A stretch of DNA of 64,000 bases, taken from contig NZ_JASXSI010000017.1 of the NCBI RefSeq assembly GCF_030315685.1, forward strand, positions 62,001-126,000, given 5' to 3'. Position 1 is the first letter of the stretch; each line of letters begins with the position of its first letter. Positions 34,581-44,437 of the stretch are shown in pieces. Source of the DNA: Gordonia sp. ABSL11-1 (lineage in GTDB: Bacteria; Actinomycetota; Actinomycetes; Mycobacteriales; Mycobacteriaceae). The notes under the pieces were generated by a model that searched no databases, was not told the origin of the DNA, and saw only the letters and a list, made by a program, of their open reading frames with translations. The position numbers were made by a program, and so were the translations under genes.

Positions 34581-36241
34581 CCTCAGCGTCGCCGGGCACA
34601 CCCCGTGCCCCGTCCACCGTCGATCGGCTCGCGGAGCGTCATCTCGCCGATCAGGCGCGGCTGGACCCGTTCTTCGCGACCGAGATCGGTGTGCCCGGCC
34701 ACGACGACCGCCTCACCGACTTCTCCCCCGGCGCCTGCACCGCACGTGCCGCTGCTGCTCGGGCCGCCGTCGGATCGCTCGCGTCGGCGCCGGTCGCCGA
34801 CGACGTCGACCGGGTCACCGTGGCGACGATGACCGCGTCGCTGCACCGCGAGATCGCGCTGGCCGATGCGGGCGAGCGGGTCGGCGACTGCAACGTCATC
34901 GCCTCACCGCTGCAAGCTCTGCGCGACGTGTTCGACCTGATGCCCACCGGCACCGCGGAGGCCCGGGAGGTCTTCCTGGCCCGCCTGTCCGGCATTCCCG
35001 CGTGCGTCGACGGCATCATCGACGGGCTCCGGTATCGGATCGCGCACGGACCGCCGCAATCTCGGCGGCAGGCCGCACTCGTCGCCGAGCAGTCCGACGC
35101 GGCGGTCGCTGGGATCGCCGCCGGCACCGGAGCACTCGCCGCCGACGCCCGCCTCGCCGACGCGACGACCCGGGCGCTCGACCGTGCGGGATCGGCATTC
35201 GCCACGCTGGCGGCGGTGCTGCGGAACGAGGTCGCGCCGGCCGCGATCACCGACGACGCGGTGGGACGCGAGCGTTATCTCCGGTTTCTGCCCGCGTACC
35301 TCGGCGCCGACGTCGACCCGGACGAGGCCTACGCGTGGGGCCTGGATCACCTCGCCGCCATCGTCGACGAACAGTCCGTGCTGGCCGCCGAGATCGTCCC
35401 CGGCGGCGGGGTGCGCGAAGCGATATCACATCTGAACACGTTGCCGCAGTATGCAATTCATGATCGACATGCGTTCATCGAGTGGATGCAGGACCTGTCC
35501 GACCGCGCCGTGGACGGTCTGGCCGGGATTCAGGTCGATCTGCCGCCCCGACTGACGAGACTCGAATGTCGGCTCGCCCCGTCGCAGACGGGGATCATCT
35601 ACTACACCCAGCCGAGCGCGGACCTGACCCGACCCGGCCGCATGTGGTGGTCGGTCCCACCCGCGCAGACCGTGTTCCACACGTGGCAGGAGACCACCAC
35701 GGTCTTCCACGAGGGCGTGCCGGGCCATCATCTGCAGCTCGGCTCGGCTATCGTCTCCGACGACCTCAACGCGTGGCGCAAGCTCGCGTCGTTCACATCC
35801 GGGCACGGCGAGGGCTGGGCCCTGTATGCGGAGAGACTGATGGGCGAGCTGGGCTGGCTCGACGATCCCGGCGACCGGATGGGCATGCTCGACTCGCAGC
35901 GACTGCGGGCGGCGCGGGTCGTCGTCGACATCGGTGTGCACTGTCGCCTGCCCGTACCCGCCGCGCTCGGCGGCGGGATCTGGGACGCCGACAAGGCGTG
36001 GCGCTTCCTCACGGGATCGGTCGCGATGGATCACGCCGTGCTGCGCTTCGAACTCCATCGCTACCTGGGATGGCCCGGTCAGGCACCGTCGTACGCACTG
36101 GGACAACGGGTCTGGGAACAGACCCGCGCGGCGGCGCTGCGTTCACACCCTGACTGGTCCCTGCGCGACTTCCACACCCGAGCCCTGGCGTTCGGAGGGG
36201 TGTCGCTGGATGTGCTGGCCGACGAGCTGACGGCCGGTTAG
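34577..36241 (+). CDS. DUF885 family metallopeptidase-like protein
   Basis: This 554-residue predicted cytosolic protein of the DUF885 family carries the family's HEGVPGHHLQ motif at residues 378-387, which resembles a zinc-peptidase HExxxGH-type site, plus the YAERLMGELGW helix after it. The GTG start at 34577 overlaps the preceding peptidase gene's stop as GTGA, so the two are co-translated; the much longer frame upstream lies over that gene and is rejected. The substrate is unknown. It converges with hisS, with only 10 bases between the stops. Confidence 0.85.
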   Translation: MTSASPGTPRAPSTVDRLAERHLADQARLDPFFATEIGVPGHDDRLTDFSPGACTARAAAARAAVGSLASAPVADDVDRVTVATMTASLHREIALADAGERVGDCNVIASPLQALRDVFDLMPTGTAEAREVFLARLSGIPACVDGIIDGLRYRIAHGPPQSRRQAALVAEQSDAAVAGIAAGTGALAADARLADATTRALDRAGSAFATLAAVLRNEVAPAAITDDAVGRERYLRFLPAYLGADVDPDEAYAWGLDHLAAIVDEQSVLAAEIVPGGGVREAISHLNTLPQYAIHDRHAFIEWMQDLSDRAVDGLAGIQVDLPPRLTRLECRLAPSQTGIIYYTQPSADLTRPGRMWWSVPPAQTVFHTWQETTTVFHEGVPGHHLQLGSAIVSDDLNAWRKLASFTSGHGEGWALYAERLMGELGWLDDPGDRMGMLDSQRLRAARVVVDIGVHCRLPVPAALGGGIWDADKAWRFLTGSVAMDHAVLRFELHRYLGWPGQAPSYALGQRVWEQTRAAALRSHPDWSLRDFHTRALAFGGVSLDVLADELTAG

Positions 36242-36251
36242 GTCAGCGCGG

Positions 36252-37517
36252 TCAGCCGAGCAGTCGTCGCACCTCGACCAGGATGTCGTCGAGCGCCACC
36301 TGGTGCTGCTCCCCGTTCGCGAGGTCTTTCACCTCGATCCGACGCTCCTCGAGCTCGCGGTCACCCAGCACCAGCGCCAGTCGTGCACCCGAACGGTCGG
36401 CCGCCTTCATCGCGCCCTTCAGCCCACGGTCCCCGTAGGCCAGGTCGACGCTGACCCCGACCGCCCGGAGCCGCCCTGCGACACCGACCAACTCGGCTTT
36501 CGCGTCGGACCCCAGCGGCACCCCGAACACCTGACAGCGCGCAACGTCGGCGTGCGCGACACCCTCCGCCTCCATCGCCAGCATCGTCCGATCGACGCCG
36601 AGTCCGAATCCGATGCCGGAGAGGTCCTGCTTCCCGCCGATCTGGCGCATCAGTCCGTCGTAGCGGCCTCCGCCACCGATGCCCGATTGTGCGCCGAGTC
36701 CGTCGTGGACGAACTCGAAGGTGGTCTTGGTGTAATAGTCGAGGCCACGCACCAGTCGCGGGTTCAGTTCGTACGGCACGCCCAGGCGCTTGAGGTGTGT
36801 CAGCACGAGATCGAAATGGGTGCGGGCATCGTCGCTCAGATAGTCGACGAGCAGGGGTGCGTCCGCGGTGGCAGCCTTCACCTCCGGCCGCTTGTCGTCG
36901 AGCACGCGCAGCGGGTTGATATCGGCGCGCCGGCGGGTCGGCTCATCCAGGTCGAGTCCGAAGAGGAACTGCTGCAACGCCTCTCGATACGGGCCCCGGC
37001 TCTCGGCATCACCGAGTGAGGTGATCTCGAGTCGGAAGCCGGAGAGACCGAGGCGACGGTAGCCCTCGTCGGCGATCGCGATGACCTCGGCGTCGAGAGC
37101 CGGGTCGTCGGCGCCGATCGCCTCGACACCGACCTGCTGGAGCTGTCGATAACGTCCGGTCTGGGGCTTCTCGTACCGGAAGAACGGTCCCGCGTAGCAG
37201 AGCTTGACGGGGAGTTGCCCACGATCGAGGCCGTGCTGAATGACCGCGCGCATCACCCCCGCTGTTCCTTCGGGACGGAGCGTCACCGACCGATCCCCCC
37301 GGTCGGCGAAGGTGTACATCTCCTTGCTCACGACATCGGTCGACTCGCCGACGCCACGGGCGAACAGCCCGGTGTCCTCGAAGATCGGCAGTTCGATGTG
37401 TCCGTAGCCGGCGAGGCGGGCGGCCTCCGTCAGGGTGTCGCGGACCCGGCGGAAGTCCGCCGATGTCGGCGGGAAGTAGTCGGGAATGCCTCGCGGCGCG
37501 GCGAACTCGGCGCTCAC
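36252..37517 (-). CDS. hisS: Histidyl-tRNA synthetase
   Basis: HisRS charges tRNA-His. The 421-residue protein has the class II catalytic core with the motif [13 protein letters not shown], the histidine-specific [12 protein letters not shown] segment and a C-terminal anticodon-binding domain. The length is normal. The GTG at 37517 overlaps the preceding hydrolase gene as GTGA, the same hydrolase-hisS pairing as Rv2581c-Rv2580c. Confidence 0.97.
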   Translation of the reverse strand: MSAEFAAPRGIPDYFPPTSADFRRVRDTLTEAARLAGYGHIELPIFEDTGLFARGVGESTDVVSKEMYTFADRGDRSVTLRPEGTAGVMRAVIQHGLDRGQLPVKLCYAGPFFRYEKPQTGRYRQLQQVGVEAIGADDPALDAEVIAIADEGYRRLGLSGFRLEITSLGDAESRGPYREALQQFLFGLDLDEPTRRRADINPLRVLDDKRPEVKAATADAPLLVDYLSDDARTHFDLVLTHLKRLGVPYELNPRLVRGLDYYTKTTFEFVHDGLGAQSGIGGGGRYDGLMRQIGGKQDLSGIGFGLGVDRTMLAMEAEGVAHADVARCQVFGVPLGSDAKAELVGVAGRLRAVGVSVDLAYGDRGLKGAMKAADRSGARLALVLGDRELEERRIEVKDLANGEQHQVALDDILVEVRRLLG

Positions 37518-38266
37518 AGTCCGTATCGTCCCTTCTTGACGGTGCCGGAGGCCGAGAGATCGGCCAGGAACGGGTTGCCCGCACGCTCGGCACCGATGGA
37601 TGTCTGTGGTCCGTGCCCGGGCAGGACCTGGGTGTGATCGGGAAGCGGTAACAACTTCACCGCGATCGAGTCGAGCAGCTGCTGATGGTTGCCGCCAGGG
37701 AGGTCGGTACGGCCGATCGACCCGGCGAACAACACGTCACCGGAGAAGCAGACGGGTACGACGGTCGGGACCTCCGGGTTCCGACCGGCCGGATCCACCT
37801 CGGCGGGGTCGACCCCGACGGGCACCTCGATGCCGAGGAGGACCGAACCCTGTGTGTGACCAGGCGCGAGATCCACCGAGATCCGGATGCCGGCGACATC
37901 GAGGTCCTCGCCGTCGACGAAGTCGATCACCTTCTCCGGCTCCCGGAACTCGAGCGAGCCGATCATGTCGCCCAGCGCACGGCCGAGCCCCATCCCGGGG
38001 TCGGCGAGCATCGGGCGGTCGTCCGGATGGATGTAGGCGGGGATGGAGAACTCGTCACAGAGTTCGGCCGCATTCCAGGTGTGGTCGAGGTGACCGTGGG
38101 TCAGCAGCACGGCCACCGGCGTCAGGTCGTGCTCGGCCAGCAACTCCCGGACCCGCGGCGCCGCGTCCTGCCCCGGGTCGACGATGACCGCCTCCGCCCC
38201 TGCCTCGGCGGCGAGGATGTAGCAGTTCGTCTGGAACATCCCAGCCGCGAATCCGGTGATCAGCAT
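37514..38266 (-). CDS. Metallo-beta-lactamase-fold hydrolase (glyoxalase II-like)
   Basis: This 250-residue cytosolic MBL-fold protein has the dinuclear zinc motif THGHLDH at residues 56-62 and later conserved histidines (APGHTQGS and PGHGPQTS). Annotation as glyoxalase II is common for this group, but the length and lack of a distinct glutathione domain make the substrate uncertain in a mycothiol-using actinobacterium. It is divergent from the cyclophilin gene across 258 bases and coupled to hisS. Confidence 0.85.
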   Translation of the reverse strand: MLITGFAAGMFQTNCYILAAEAGAEAVIVDPGQDAAPRVRELLAEHDLTPVAVLLTHGHLDHTWNAAELCDEFSIPAYIHPDDRPMLADPGMGLGRALGDMIGSLEFREPEKVIDFVDGEDLDVAGIRISVDLAPGHTQGSVLLGIEVPVGVDPAEVDPAGRNPEVPTVVPVCFSGDVLFAGSIGRTDLPGGNHQQLLDSIAVKLLPLPDHTQVLPGHGPQTSIGAERAGNPFLADLSASGTVKKGRYGL

Positions 38267-38427
38267 CCGTCCATTGTGGCAAACGCCGTCCGCACCCCGT
38301 ACCGACAGCCCGGCCTGGGCGATCGGACGCGGTGGAGATCATGGTGCAGATGTCGGTGCACGTCGTGACGTATGACTCACCCGGCCATCGAACTCTCAGG
38401 TTCGACTGGCACACTGGCCACTCGATG

Positions 38428-38485
38428 TAGCATCAGCGCCGATCGCATGCCCGGCCGTGGCCGGCGGCATGCCATCCCCCGGGGG
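38428..38485 (+). promoter_or_regulatory. Promoter -10 and structured leader of the cyclophilin gene
   Basis: TAGCAT at 38428-38433 is a candidate -10. Downstream, GCATGCC (38445-38451) pairs with GGCATGC (38466-38472) around an inner CGGCC-GT-GGCCG stem, and a CCCCCGGGGG palindrome follows at 38476-38485. All lie before the ribosome site AGGAGGG, so the mRNA leader should be strongly folded. The divergent arrangement means it cannot be a terminator of an upstream plus-strand gene. Confidence 0.45.
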
Positions 38486-38524
38486 AACCAGCTACGGCAC
38501 ACCAGTTCAGGAGGGTCCAACCGC

Positions 38525-39460
38525 GTGTCCACGAACGAGGAGCGTCGCGAAGCAGCCAAGCGCAAGCTCGAGGAACGTCTCGAGCGGGAGCGGCAGGAGA
38601 AGCGCCGACGCAAGATCATCATCGCCTCCGTGTCGACGGTGGTGGTGGTCGCGATCGTGGCGACGGCGACCACGCTGATCGTCAAGAAGGTCCTCGACGA
38701 TCGTGAGGCGGCGCGCTGGACCTCCTGTGCGTTCGAGGATCAGCCGAGTCGGTTCGATCAGCTCCCCAAGGAGGTGCCCGCCGAGGTGCCTGCCGATCAG
38801 CGCGCCCAGGCGCAGGCCTATCTCGACGAGATGAAGGCCGGTGAGTCCAAGCAGCGCACGTCGCCGAAGCCCGCGGAGAAGGAACTGAAGGAAGGCACTG
38901 CCGACCTCACGCTGAACACCAACCAGGGCGCGGTGCCGATCACACTCGAACGCACCGGCGCACCCTGCAACACCGCCGCGATGATCTCGCTGGCGGAGAA
39001 CAAGTTCTACGACAATTCGCCCTGTCACCGACTCACCGCCAGCGACACACTCAAGGTCCTGCAGTGCGGCGATCCGACCGGAACCGGCGCCGGTGGGCCG
39101 GGATGGTCGAGTCCCGACGAACTGCCGACGGACCTCAAGCCCGCCGGTCAGCCGGACCCCATGTCCGGTACCGCGCCGGTCATCTACCCGCGGGGCACCG
39201 TCGCCATCGCCAACAGCAACAATCCGCAGACCGGACAGTCGAACACCGGCTCGAGCCAGTTCTTCCTGGTGATGCAGGACAGCCAGTTGGCGCCGAACTA
39301 CTCGGTGGTCGGCACGGTCGATCCGGCCGGCCTGACGGTACTCGACAAGATCGCGGCCAACGGTCTGGTGCCGGGACCCAACGGCAACGCGCAGGACGGT
39401 CGTCCCAAGCAGCCGGTGGACATCACCACCGCAACCGTGAGCGGCGCCTCGCAGGACTGA
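38525..39460 (+). CDS. Membrane-anchored cyclophilin-type peptidyl-prolyl isomerase
   Basis: This 311-residue protein has a highly charged cytosolic N-terminus (about 30 residues, predicted helical), one membrane helix (about 31-54), a polar linker and a cyclophilin domain on the outer face. The domain has FYDNSPCHRL and the GSSQFFLVM motif, although several active-site positions differ from canonical cyclophilins. M. tuberculosis has the same gene (Rv2582, called ppiB) next to relA. The GTG at 38525 follows AGGAGGG. It converges with relA and shares a terminator-like hairpin with it. Confidence 0.88.
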   Translation: MSTNEERREAAKRKLEERLERERQEKRRRKIIIASVSTVVVVAIVATATTLIVKKVLDDREAARWTSCAFEDQPSRFDQLPKEVPAEVPADQRAQAQAYLDEMKAGESKQRTSPKPAEKELKEGTADLTLNTNQGAVPITLERTGAPCNTAAMISLAENKFYDNSPCHRLTASDTLKVLQCGDPTGTGAGGPGWSSPDELPTDLKPAGQPDPMSGTAPVIYPRGTVAIANSNNPQTGQSNTGSSQFFLVMQDSQLAPNYSVVGTVDPAGLTVLDKIAANGLVPGPNGNAQDGRPKQPVDITTATVSGASQD

Positions 39461-39471
39461 GAACCCAACGG

Positions 39472-39496
39472 CCTCGGCGGCCTCAGGCCGCCGAGG
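39472..39496. terminator. Shared hairpin between the cyclophilin gene and relA
   Basis: This is a perfect 11-base inverted repeat, CCTCGGCGGCC (39472-39482) and GGCCGCCGAGG (39486-39496). Its three-base loop is exactly the relA stop codon. Only 22 bases separate the two convergent genes, so one hairpin can serve both directions; half of it encodes the end of RelA. Confidence 0.75.
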
Positions 39497-41906
39497 TCAC
39501 CCGGTACACGTCGTAGACGCCCTCGACGTTCCGGACGACGTTGAGCACGTGGCCGAGATGCTTCGGGTCACCCATCTCGAAGGTGAACTTGCTGATCGCG
39601 ACCCGGTCACGGCTGGTGGTCACCGACGCCGAGAGGATGTTGACCCGCTCGTCGGCGAGCACCTTCGTCACATCCGACAGCAGGCGATGGCGATCCAGCG
39701 CCTCGACCTGGATGGCGACCAGGAAGATCGACGAGGGCGACGGCGCCCACGAGACCTCGATGATCCGTTCCGACTGCTCCCGCAGCGACTGTGCGTTCGT
39801 GCAGTCGGTGCGGTGCACGCTGATACCGCCGCCGCGGGTGACGAAGCCCATGATCTCGTCGCCGGGAACCGGCGTGCAGCACTTGGCCAGTTTGGCCATC
39901 ACGTTGTCGAGGCCCTCGACGACGACACCGGCGTCCCCGCCCTGTCGGGTGCGGGTCGGCAGGGTCGACGGCGTCGAGCGTTCGGCGATCTCGTCGACGG
40001 CGTCGTCGAGTCCGCCGAGGGACGCGACCAGACGGCTGACCACGTGCCGGGCGGAGACGTGGTTCTCCCCCACCGCGGTGTAGAGCGCGGTCACGTCGGC
40101 ATAGCGCAGTTCTTTCGCGATCGAGGCCAACGACTCGGCACTCATCAAGCGCTGCAACGGAAGTCCTCCCCGACGAACCTCCTTGGCGATGGCTTCCTTG
40201 CCGGTCTCGAGTGCTTCCTCGCGACGTTCCTTGGCGAACCACTGCCGGATCTTGGCCTTGGCGCGCGGTGACACGACGAAGTTCTGCCAGTCCTTCGACG
40301 GGCCGGCGTTGGGGGCCTTCGAGGTGAACACCTCGACGACCTCACCGTTCTCGAGGGTCCGTTCGAGGGCGACCAGGCGGCCGTTGACCCGGGCGCCGAT
40401 ACATCGATGGCCGACCTCGGTGTGCACCGCGTAGGCGAAATCGACGGGGGTCGATCCGGCCGGGAGCGTGATCACGTCCCCCTTCGGCGTGAAGACGAAG
40501 ATCTCCTGTACGGCGAGGTCGTAGCGCAGCGATTCCAGGAACTCACCGGGGTCGGCGGCCTCACGCTGCCAGTCGAGGAGTTGACGCATCCACGCCATGT
40601 CGTCGATCTCGGCGGCGTCGGACCGCTTCGGGTTCTTGCCCTTGCGGTAGCCGCTCTCCTTGTAGCGCCAGTGCGCGGCGATACCGAACTCCGCGGTGCG
40701 GTGCATCTCGTCGGTGCGGATCTGCACCTCGAGGGGTTTGCCCTCGGGACCGATCACCGTCGTGTGCAACGACTGATACACCCCGAACCGGGGCTGCGCG
40801 ATGTAGTCCTTGAACCGTCCGGCCATCGGCTGCCACAGCGAATGCACCACGCCGACAGCGGCATAGCAGTCCCGGACCTCGTCGCACAGGATGCGGATCC
40901 CGACCAGGTCGTGGATGTCGTCGAAGTCGCGGCCCTTGACGATCATCTTCTGATAGATCGACCAATAGTGCTTGGGCCGGCCCTCGACGGTCGCCGAGAT
41001 CCGCGCCGCGCCCAGCGCATTGTTCACATCCGCGCGCACCCGGGCCAGGTAGGTGTCCCGCGACGGCGCACGATCGGCGACCAACCGGACGATCTCCTCG
41101 TACCGCTTGGGGTGCAGGATCGCGAACGAGAGGTCTTCGAGCTCCCACTTGACCGTCGCCATACCGAGACGATGAGCCAAGGGGGCGATGACCTCGAGCG
41201 TCTCCCGCGCCTTGCGCGCCTGCTTCTCCGGCGGCAGGAAACGCATGGTGCGCATGTTGTGCAGCCGGTCGGCGACCTTGATCACCAGGACCCGCGGATC
41301 GCGGGCCATCGCGATGATCATCTTGCGGATGGTCTCGGCCTCGGCTGCACTGCCCAGGGCGACCTTGTCGAGCTTGGTCACACCGTCGACGAGGTGGGCG
41401 ACCTCTGCGCCGAAGTCCTTCTCGAGCTGTTCGAGGGAGTAGCCGGTGTCCTCGACCGTGTCGTGCAACAACGCGGCCACCAGCGTCGTCGTGTCCATGC
41501 CGAGGTCGGCGAGGATGGTGGCGACCGCGAGCGGATGCGTGATGTACGGGTCACCCGACTTGCGCGTCTGACCCTCGTGGCGCTCGTCGGCGACGTCGTA
41601 GGCGTGCTGCAGCAGCGCGACGTCGGCCTTCGGGTAGATCTCGCGATGCAGGGTGACGAGCGGTTCCAGCACCGGCCGGACGGGGCTGCGGGTGGCAGTC
41701 ATCCGGCGAGCGAGTCGGGCACGGACCCTCCGGGACGCCGACGACGACGGCGTGGCCAGGGAATCGCCGTTGGTGGGCGTCGACGGCCGCGATGGGCCGC
41801 CGGCGTCGACGGCGGGACGATCACTTGCGGGCTTCACATCGGCGGCGGGTGCACCTGCCGCGTCGCCGACGCCGTGACGGGCGTCGGTGTCGGTGTCGTC
41901 GTGCAT
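39483..41906 (-). CDS. relA: Bifunctional (p)ppGpp synthetase/hydrolase
   Basis: This Rel enzyme makes and degrades (p)ppGpp, the stringent-response alarmone. The 807-residue protein has an N-terminal low-complexity extension of about 75 residues, the HD hydrolase domain with HDTVED at 148-153, the synthetase domain ([21 protein letters not shown]), a TGS domain and a C-terminal ACT domain. Both activities look intact. The ATG at 41906 is chosen for its strong GAGGAGG ribosome site six bases upstream. It is 195 bases after apt; TAGACT at 42026-42031 is a candidate promoter -10 in that gap. Confidence 0.96.
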   Translation of the reverse strand: MHDDTDTDARHGVGDAAGAPAADVKPASDRPAVDAGGPSRPSTPTNGDSLATPSSSASRRVRARLARRMTATRSPVRPVLEPLVTLHREIYPKADVALLQHAYDVADERHEGQTRKSGDPYITHPLAVATILADLGMDTTTLVAALLHDTVEDTGYSLEQLEKDFGAEVAHLVDGVTKLDKVALGSAAEAETIRKMIIAMARDPRVLVIKVADRLHNMRTMRFLPPEKQARKARETLEVIAPLAHRLGMATVKWELEDLSFAILHPKRYEEIVRLVADRAPSRDTYLARVRADVNNALGAARISATVEGRPKHYWSIYQKMIVKGRDFDDIHDLVGIRILCDEVRDCYAAVGVVHSLWQPMAGRFKDYIAQPRFGVYQSLHTTVIGPEGKPLEVQIRTDEMHRTAEFGIAAHWRYKESGYRKGKNPKRSDAAEIDDMAWMRQLLDWQREAADPGEFLESLRYDLAVQEIFVFTPKGDVITLPAGSTPVDFAYAVHTEVGHRCIGARVNGRLVALERTLENGEVVEVFTSKAPNAGPSKDWQNFVVSPRAKAKIRQWFAKERREEALETGKEAIAKEVRRGGLPLQRLMSAESLASIAKELRYADVTALYTAVGENHVSARHVVSRLVASLGGLDDAVDEIAERSTPSTLPTRTRQGGDAGVVVEGLDNVMAKLAKCCTPVPGDEIMGFVTRGGGISVHRTDCTNAQSLREQSERIIEVSWAPSPSSIFLVAIQVEALDRHRLLSDVTKVLADERVNILSASVTTSRDRVAISKFTFEMGDPKHLGHVLNVVRNVEGVYDVYRVTSAA

Positions 41907-42101
41907 CGGGACCTCCTCTCCGGCCGGTACGCGTCGGCAACATCGGGGCGCATCGTCAGCTGTCGTGTCCATCCGGAACCCGACGACATCGTGCACCGCC
42001 ATCCTGCCGAACGCCGGATGAGGCGAGTCTAGTCCGGCCGTATCGCGCGGAGCCGTCGACCGGCGGCGCCGAGTCGCCCGGGTCCGCCGAGCGAGCCGGT
42101 C

Positions 42102-42713
42102 TCAGTCGGTGGTGACCGCGTGAACCGACAGGTCCGCACCGAGCCCGTCGGCGATCGTCGCACGTCCACCGAGACCGTCGAGCTCCATGATCACCGCGAC
42201 ACCGACCACCTCGGCACCCGCCCTGCGCAGCAGGTCACCGGCCGCGACGACGGTGCCGCCGGTCGCGAGGACGTCGTCGACGAGCAGCACCCGCTGACCG
42301 GTGATGTCGATGCCGCTGGCGGGTATCTCCAAGCTGGACGAACCGTATTCGAGCGCGTAGCCGATGCGGTGGACCGGTGGTGGCAGCTTGCCGCCCTTGC
42401 GCACCGCGAGCACACCGACCTGCAGTTGACGGGCCACGGCACCGCCGAGGAGGAATCCTCGTGCGTCGATCCCCGCGACGAGGTCGATGTCGCGGCAGCG
42501 GTGGGTCAGGGCGGTCACGATCGCGGCGAGTCCGGCCGGATCCGCCAGCACCGGCGTGAGGTCCTTGAAGGTGATGCCGGGCGCCGGGAAATCCGGAACC
42601 GTACGGGCGTGCTCGTCGACGGCGGTACGGGCGTCGTCGAGCGCCCGCGTCGTCACCTCGTCGAGTCCCGGCTCCTGCGTCGTCGAGGTCTCGATCCCTG
42701 CGTCGTCACTCAC
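42102..42713 (-). CDS. apt: Adenine phosphoribosyltransferase
   Basis: Apt salvages adenine to AMP with PRPP. The 203-residue protein has the conserved FPAPGITFKDLTP segment and the PRPP-binding loop VLLVDDVLATGGT. An N-terminal extension of about 25 residues precedes the core. The GTG at 42713 overlaps the end of the lipoprotein gene by eight bases; a longer reading over that gene is rejected. The lipoprotein-apt-relA order matches mycobacteria. Confidence 0.93.
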   Translation of the reverse strand: MSDDAGIETSTTQEPGLDEVTTRALDDARTAVDEHARTVPDFPAPGITFKDLTPVLADPAGLAAIVTALTHRCRDIDLVAGIDARGFLLGGAVARQLQVGVLAVRKGGKLPPPVHRIGYALEYGSSSLEIPASGIDITGQRVLLVDDVLATGGTVVAAGDLLRRAGAEVVGVAVIMELDGLGGRATIADGLGADLSVHAVTTD

Positions 42714-44427
42714 GTACCGTCCACCGATCCATGTTCCATCCGGTCCCGTTGCGGCCCAGACCGGCCACCACATTATCGACCAGCCCATTCCAGCGCTGCA
42801 CCCGTGGCGCCGCGAACATCGGGATCGATGGGAGCGCCGACCACGCGGCGTTCTCGATCGCCCGGACCAGCTGTAGCCGGTCGGCAGCCAGGTCGGACGT
42901 GACGAGCGCGTCGACGGCGCCGGTGACCTCGGGACTGCGGAACCCGCCGAGGTTCAGGGGATCGCCACCGCGGAGCTGATAGGCGTCACGGGACGGGTTG
43001 GCGGCGCCGGCCGCGGCGAAACCCGCCCCGTTCGCGACGATCAGAGCGTCGACGCTGCGACCGAGGGCTCCGGGAGTGATGTCGGGCGCACCGGCGTCCA
43101 CCACGTCGATGCCCACCGGCCGGCAGGACTCGGCCATGGCGGCGACCATCTGTTGGCGCCGCGTCGTCGGTGCGAGGTACCCGACCCGGACCCTCATCGG
43201 GGCGGACCCCGCCTCCGACTGTCCACCTCCGCCGAGCGCGCGTGCCCGCTGCAGATCGGGGCGAGCGTACGCGCGGCCGAACGAACCGTTCAGTTGTCCG
43301 GCGAGATTGTCCGACGGCGGCAGGACTCGGAGGTTCCAGACCTGCGCACCCTGCCCGAACCGCCGCGCCAGGGCGTCTCGCGGGATGCAGGACGCCAGCG
43401 CCTGGCGTGCCCGCAGCGAACCGAGCACGCCCCGCTGGGCGAGGATGACCTCTTCGACGGCGAGTGCCCGATTCGGCTGCGGAAGTGGTTGCACCGCAGC
43501 GTCTCCGGACGGACGGATGTCGTCCTCGCCGATGAGTCCACCGGTGACGTCGGCGATGTCGAACGAACCGTCGGAGAGCTTGCCGGCACCGTCGGTGCCC
43601 CTGCCCCAGATGGCGATCCGCTGTGTCCGGGGGGCGTCACCCCACCATTTGTCATTGGGGACCAGCACCAGTCCGCCCGACTCCGAGTACCCGTCGATCC
43701 GGTACGGACCCGAGGACGGGAACCGGGTCTCGTCCACTGATCCGGGTGTCAGCGCGAAGCCGGAGTTCCAGGCCTTCGCGATCGTCGCGGTCACCGCGCG
43801 ATTTCCGGCCCGCACCGGATCGAGCACCCCGGCGACACCGGCTTCGCGCGCGACGACATGGGCTGGGAGCAGAGTGCCGGCCCCGAACAGCGAGAGCCAG
43901 TCTCGGTAATCGCGTCCCTGGGCGAAGGTGACTGTCGCCGAGCGATCGCCCGCCGCGCAGTCGACCCGATCGATGTCGCGGTATCCCGCGGTGGTCGCGG
44001 GTCGAAAACCGGGGAACCGACCGCTCATCGCCGCCCAGGCCAGAACCAGGTCGTCACAGTCGAGCGCCTGCCCGTCGGAGAAGCGGGCCTGCGGGTCGAA
44101 GTCGTACCGCAGCGTCAGACCCGTCCCGGGAACCGCTGTGACCGTGCCGATGTCACGGTCGGGCGCCACCTGCCCCTGAGCTCCCAGATAGCTGAATCCG
44201 GGCAGCAACCGGGTCGTGGCCATCAGCACACCGTCTGCGTTGCCGTCGACGGTGTTCGCGTTATAGCTGCTGATGCGTCCGTCGACCACGTAATCGATCG
44301 TCGGCGGGCCGTCGTCGCCGCACGCGGTCAGCAGACCCGTGAGCGTCACGATCACCGCTCCCAGCACCGTCACCGTCACGGGCAGGCCGGGTCGTCGGCG
44401 GGCCCGGCGCCCCGTCTGCTCCCTCAC
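42706..44427 (-). CDS. Solute-binding lipoprotein (family 5, peptide-binding type)
   Basis: This 573-residue predicted lipoprotein has an Arg-rich N-terminus, a hydrophobic segment and a lipobox LLTAC with the lipidated Cys36. The remainder is a type II periplasmic-binding-protein fold of the oligopeptide/nickel-binding (SBP 5) family. No ABC permease or ATPase lies nearby, so it may act outside a classical importer. M. tuberculosis has an equivalent (Rv2585c) in the same place. The GTG at 44427 gives a proper signal peptide; longer frames upstream overlap secF and are rejected. Confidence 0.88.
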   Translation of the reverse strand: MREQTGRRARRRPGLPVTVTVLGAVIVTLTGLLTACGDDGPPTIDYVVDGRISSYNANTVDGNADGVLMATTRLLPGFSYLGAQGQVAPDRDIGTVTAVPGTGLTLRYDFDPQARFSDGQALDCDDLVLAWAAMSGRFPGFRPATTAGYRDIDRVDCAAGDRSATVTFAQGRDYRDWLSLFGAGTLLPAHVVAREAGVAGVLDPVRAGNRAVTATIAKAWNSGFALTPGSVDETRFPSSGPYRIDGYSESGGLVLVPNDKWWGDAPRTQRIAIWGRGTDGAGKLSDGSFDIADVTGGLIGEDDIRPSGDAAVQPLPQPNRALAVEEVILAQRGVLGSLRARQALASCIPRDALARRFGQGAQVWNLRVLPPSDNLAGQLNGSFGRAYARPDLQRARALGGGGQSEAGSAPMRVRVGYLAPTTRRQQMVAAMAESCRPVGIDVVDAGAPDITPGALGRSVDALIVANGAGFAAAGAANPSRDAYQLRGGDPLNLGGFRSPEVTGAVDALVTSDLAADRLQLVRAIENAAWSALPSIPMFAAPRVQRWNGLVDNVVAGLGRNGTGWNMDRWTVRE

Positions 44428-44437
44428 GCCCCGTACG

